This document shows, piece after piece, positions 5,328 to 7,017 of a DNA stretch of 7,017 nucleotides. Position 1 is the first letter of the stretch, and each line of letters begins with the position of its first letter. Source of the stretch: an uncultured Ruminococcus sp. GTDB lineage: Bacteria; Bacillota; Clostridia; Oscillospirales; Ruminococcaceae. The notes under the pieces were generated by a model. It saw only the letters and a list, made by a program, of their open reading frames with translations, had not been told where the DNA came from and did no database searches. The DNA is taken from assembly GCA_946404705.1 (NCBI GenBank), contig CAMJES010000113.1, forward strand, positions 1 through 7,017, read 5' to 3'. Position numbers and translations under genes: made by a program.

Positions 5328-7017
5328 ATGCCCGCAGATAATAATTCAAAAAGAAAAGCGATAATGAGATCGGTGGCTTCGCTTGCTTTTGCGGCAAGTA
5401 TGTTTGTCGGTACTTCTGCAGCACAGACAAATGCTGTTCAGGCCGATGATGTTACCGGAGATTCCTCTTATCACGAAAACAGCAACAGCGATGGTATCGG
5501 CGAGGTCACAGACGGTGATTACGATAAGAATAACGATACCACAAGAGATGTACATACAAACGAAGATGCCGAACTTAGTTTAGCTTCGGCTGCGGCAGCC
5601 GCTTCTTCATTGGGCGACGCAGGCGAATATAATGTCTTCGTAAAGGGTAACTATACAAACAACCACGGAAATGTTGATATCGGCTATGGCAGCTCAAAAG
5701 GCAATATCGCTGTCGGCGGAAACGTTACGCTGAACGGCGGAAGCGGTAATTGCAGCGCAGGATCTGCGGTTGTCGGCGGAGCTGTGAACGGTTCGTTTGA
5801 CAACGGTTATTCCGACAATTCGGATAATGCTGTCGATTTTGACGCAACGTTCAAAACGCTGGAGCAGACTTCAAGAAGCCTTGCGGAAGTAACTCCGAAC
5901 GGAACCGTAGAGCTTGGCGGCTGGACTTCCGAGATAGTATTCAAAGGCAATGACCACGAATTAAATGTTTTTACGCTTACTGTTGACGAATTCAATGCGC
6001 TCCGCGGCGACAATCAGCAGCTTTGCTTCAATTTTGACGTTCCGGAAAATTCAATGTGCATTGTAAACATTATCGGTGAGGGCAGTATCAGCCTTAACAA
6101 TAATGCCCAGTCACATATAAGCGGAGCTACTATTACCAACGGAACTGCCAACAACAAGGATATTATTTTTAATGTTCCCGATGCAGAACATGTCGAGATC
6201 GGACGCAGTATGGGTTCGCTTATTGCAGTAAATGCCGATGTTACAAACGGTTCAAACGGCGCAGGCGACCACTTTGAGGGTACGCTCATCTGCAAGAATT
6301 ACGAAGGCTATAATGAATTCGGCGCAACACCCGTTGACGAAGAAAACGTGAATACAATAGTTCCGCCTTCTTCCACAGAAGACGAGGACAACAGCGATAA
6401 TAATGACGGTGAAGAAGAAAACACCGACGATAATGACGGCGGAGATACTGACGGCGACGAAGATAACGGCGGAGAAGAAGACAACACCGAAGATAGTGAC
6501 GGCGATGAAGATAACGGCGGTGAAGAAGGCAATTCCGGCAATAATGATAACACTCCCGATGTACCGACAACACCGGACACTCCGACAACGCCCGATACAC
6601 CGACAACACCTGACACTCCGACAACACCCGATGTTCCTACAACACCGGATGTTCCTACAACGCCCGATGTTCCGACAACACCGGACACTCCGACAACACC
6701 GGACGTTCCGACAACACCGGATGTACCGACAACACCCGATGTTCCGACAACACCGGATGTTCCTACAACACCGGACACTCCGACAACACCGGACACTCCG
6801 ACAGCGCCGGATGTACCGACAACACCCGACGTTCCAACAACACCGGATGTTCCCACAACACCGGACACTCCGACAACACCGGACACTCCGACAACACCCG
6901 ATATTCCTACAACACCGGATGTACCGACAACACCCGATGTTCCTACAACACCGGATGTTCCAACAACACCGGACACTCCGACAACACCGGACACTCCGAC
7001 AACACCCGATATTCCTA
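5328..7017 (+). CDS. Secreted choice-of-anchor A family protein with Pro/Thr repeat stalk (3' partial)
   Basis: The frame stays open from ATG 5328 to the window end: 563 codons without a stop, so the protein is C-terminally incomplete. Residues 1-39 look like a signal peptide: basic NSKRK, hydrophobic SVASLAFAASMFVG, likely signal peptidase I site after VQA (39). Residues 40-95 are a polar, then Ala-rich spacer. Residues 97-340 match the choice-of-anchor A domain: the family's YNVFV-GNYT start (101-110), an IAVGGNVTLNGG glycine motif, and a late GRSMGSLIAVNADVTNG segment followed by FEGTLICKNYEGYNEFG. This domain occurs in surface or secreted proteins of varied anchoring, often read as adhesive; its ligand is unknown. 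Residues 351-408 are an acidic Asp/Glu/Asn/Gly linker. From 410 on is a PD(V/T/I)PTT array, a likely extended, possibly O-glycosylated stalk. A sortase motif or other anchor, if any, lies beyond the window. Domain call is confident; adhesion is inferred. Confidence 0.9.
   Translation, partial: MPADNNSKRKAIMRSVASLAFAASMFVGTSAAQTNAVQADDVTGDSSYHENSNSDGIGEVTDGDYDKNNDTTRDVHTNEDAELSLASAAAAASSLGDAGEYNVFVKGNYTNNHGNVDIGYGSSKGNIAVGGNVTLNGGSGNCSAGSAVVGGAVNGSFDNGYSDNSDNAVDFDATFKTLEQTSRSLAEVTPNGTVELGGWTSEIVFKGNDHELNVFTLTVDEFNALRGDNQQLCFNFDVPENSMCIVNIIGEGSISLNNNAQSHISGATITNGTANNKDIIFNVPDAEHVEIGRSMGSLIAVNADVTNGSNGAGDHFEGTLICKNYEGYNEFGATPVDEENVNTIVPPSSTEDEDNSDNNDGEEENTDDNDGGDTDGDEDNGGEEDNTEDSDGDEDNGGEEGNSGNNDNTPDVPTTPDTPTTPDTPTTPDTPTTPDVPTTPDVPTTPDVPTTPDTPTTPDVPTTPDVPTTPDVPTTPDVPTTPDTPTTPDTPTAPDVPTTPDVPTTPDVPTTPDTPTTPDTPTTPDIPTTPDVPTTPDVPTTPDVPTTPDTPTTPDTPTTPDIP
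6450..6527 (+). repeat. Two-copy acidic repeat in the adhesin linker
   Basis: A 30-bp unit encoding DGDEDNGGEE occurs at 6450-6479 and 6498-6527 (residues 375-384 and 391-400), 48 bp apart, with two synonymous third-position differences. It sits in a longer Asp/Glu/Asn/Gly stretch (about 351-408). It is probably a flexible, highly charged spacer between the folded domain and the Pro/Thr stalk; cation binding is possible but unproven. Confidence 0.8.
6555..7017 (+). repeat. 18-bp coding tandem repeat, PD(V/T/I)PTT, with 90/108-bp higher-order pattern
   Basis: Twenty-five complete 18-bp units and the first 13 bases of another run in frame to the window end with no interruption. The unit is CCN-GAY-NNN-CCN-ACA-ACA: Pro-Asp-X-Pro-Thr-Thr, where X is Val (GTT/GTA), Thr (ACT/ACA) or Ile (ATT). 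One unit (6789-6806) ends Thr-Ala. From 6717 a larger block V-V-V-T-T repeats at 6717-6806, 6807-6896 and 6915-7004. A single Ile unit is inserted at 6897-6914, and the same Ile unit begins again at 7005. Adjacent blocks differ by five and three bases in 90. The pattern indicates growth by block duplication. Copy number is likely variable between strains, and the window end may also be an assembly break in the array. Confidence 0.97.

Noticed and set aside
5290..5364. Possible upstream peptide of 24 codons overlapping the adhesin start
   Set aside because: ATG at 5290 reads to TAA at 5362-5364 in another frame, but it has no good ribosome binding site and no sign of a regulatory peptide such as a codon run.
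6286..6627. Minus-strand Arg/His/Cys-rich open frame
   Set aside because: An antisense shadow of the acidic linker and first repeats, with no start signal and a composition typical of wrong-frame reading.
6308..6994. Long minus-strand open frame encoding a Ser-Gly-Val-Val-Gly repeat protein
   Set aside because: It is the mirror of the 18-bp array: any stop-free repeat gives open frames on the other strand. The + strand frame has a ribosome binding site, promoter, signal peptide and recognisable domain.
6555..7017. CRISPR array
   Set aside because: The units are contiguous 18-mers without unique spacers and keep one protein reading frame, so this is a coding repeat.

Overview
The window looks like chromosomal DNA from a Gram-positive anaerobe of the Clostridia (Bacillota), most likely Ruminococcus or a close relative in the Oscillospiraceae. 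This is inferred from several things seen together: strong AGGAGG-type ribosome binding sites, a lipobox lipoprotein with a Ser/Thr-rich stalk, a small type IV pilus-like gene set with a DUF4860-like member, and a secreted choice-of-anchor A protein with a Pro/Thr repeat stalk. All credible genes are on the + strand. I see no RNA gene, insertion sequence, CRISPR array or phage gene.

Region 1 (64-5154) is a tight run of seven genes that looks like one operon. It encodes, in order: a lipoprotein with an extracellular transglutaminase-like domain; a PilC/GspF-type inner-membrane platform protein; four small proteins that each have a short N-terminus, one membrane helix and a small extracytoplasmic domain (pilin/pseudopilin-like, one resembling DUF4860); and a PilT-type hexameric ATPase with all its signature motifs. 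Gaps run from a 4-bp overlap to 25 bp, and almost every gene has a clear Shine-Dalgarno sequence. For three genes that sequence favours an internal ATG over a longer upstream reading (2384, 3175 and 4099). The set probably builds or moves a surface filament or secretion pseudopilus. No assembly ATPase (PilB/GspE), prepilin peptidase or PilM/N/O gene lies in the window, so those parts must be encoded elsewhere or be absent.

Region 2 (5155-5327) is a 173-bp AT-rich gap. It holds a near-consensus housekeeping promoter (TTGACA, 17 bp, TAAAAT) and a leader of about 80 nt ending in a strong ribosome binding site. I see no convincing intrinsic terminator.

Region 3 (5328 to the window end) is the largest gene, open at its 3' end. 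It encodes a secreted adhesin-like protein: signal peptide, choice-of-anchor A domain, acidic Asp/Glu/Asn/Gly linker, then a tandem array of 25 complete 18-bp units plus part of another, encoding Pro-Asp-(Val/Thr/Ile)-Pro-Thr-Thr. The array has a higher-order 90/108-bp periodicity and runs off the end of the window, so the C-terminal anchor is not visible. Both transcription units concern the cell surface, but the promoter at 5209 suggests they are expressed separately.
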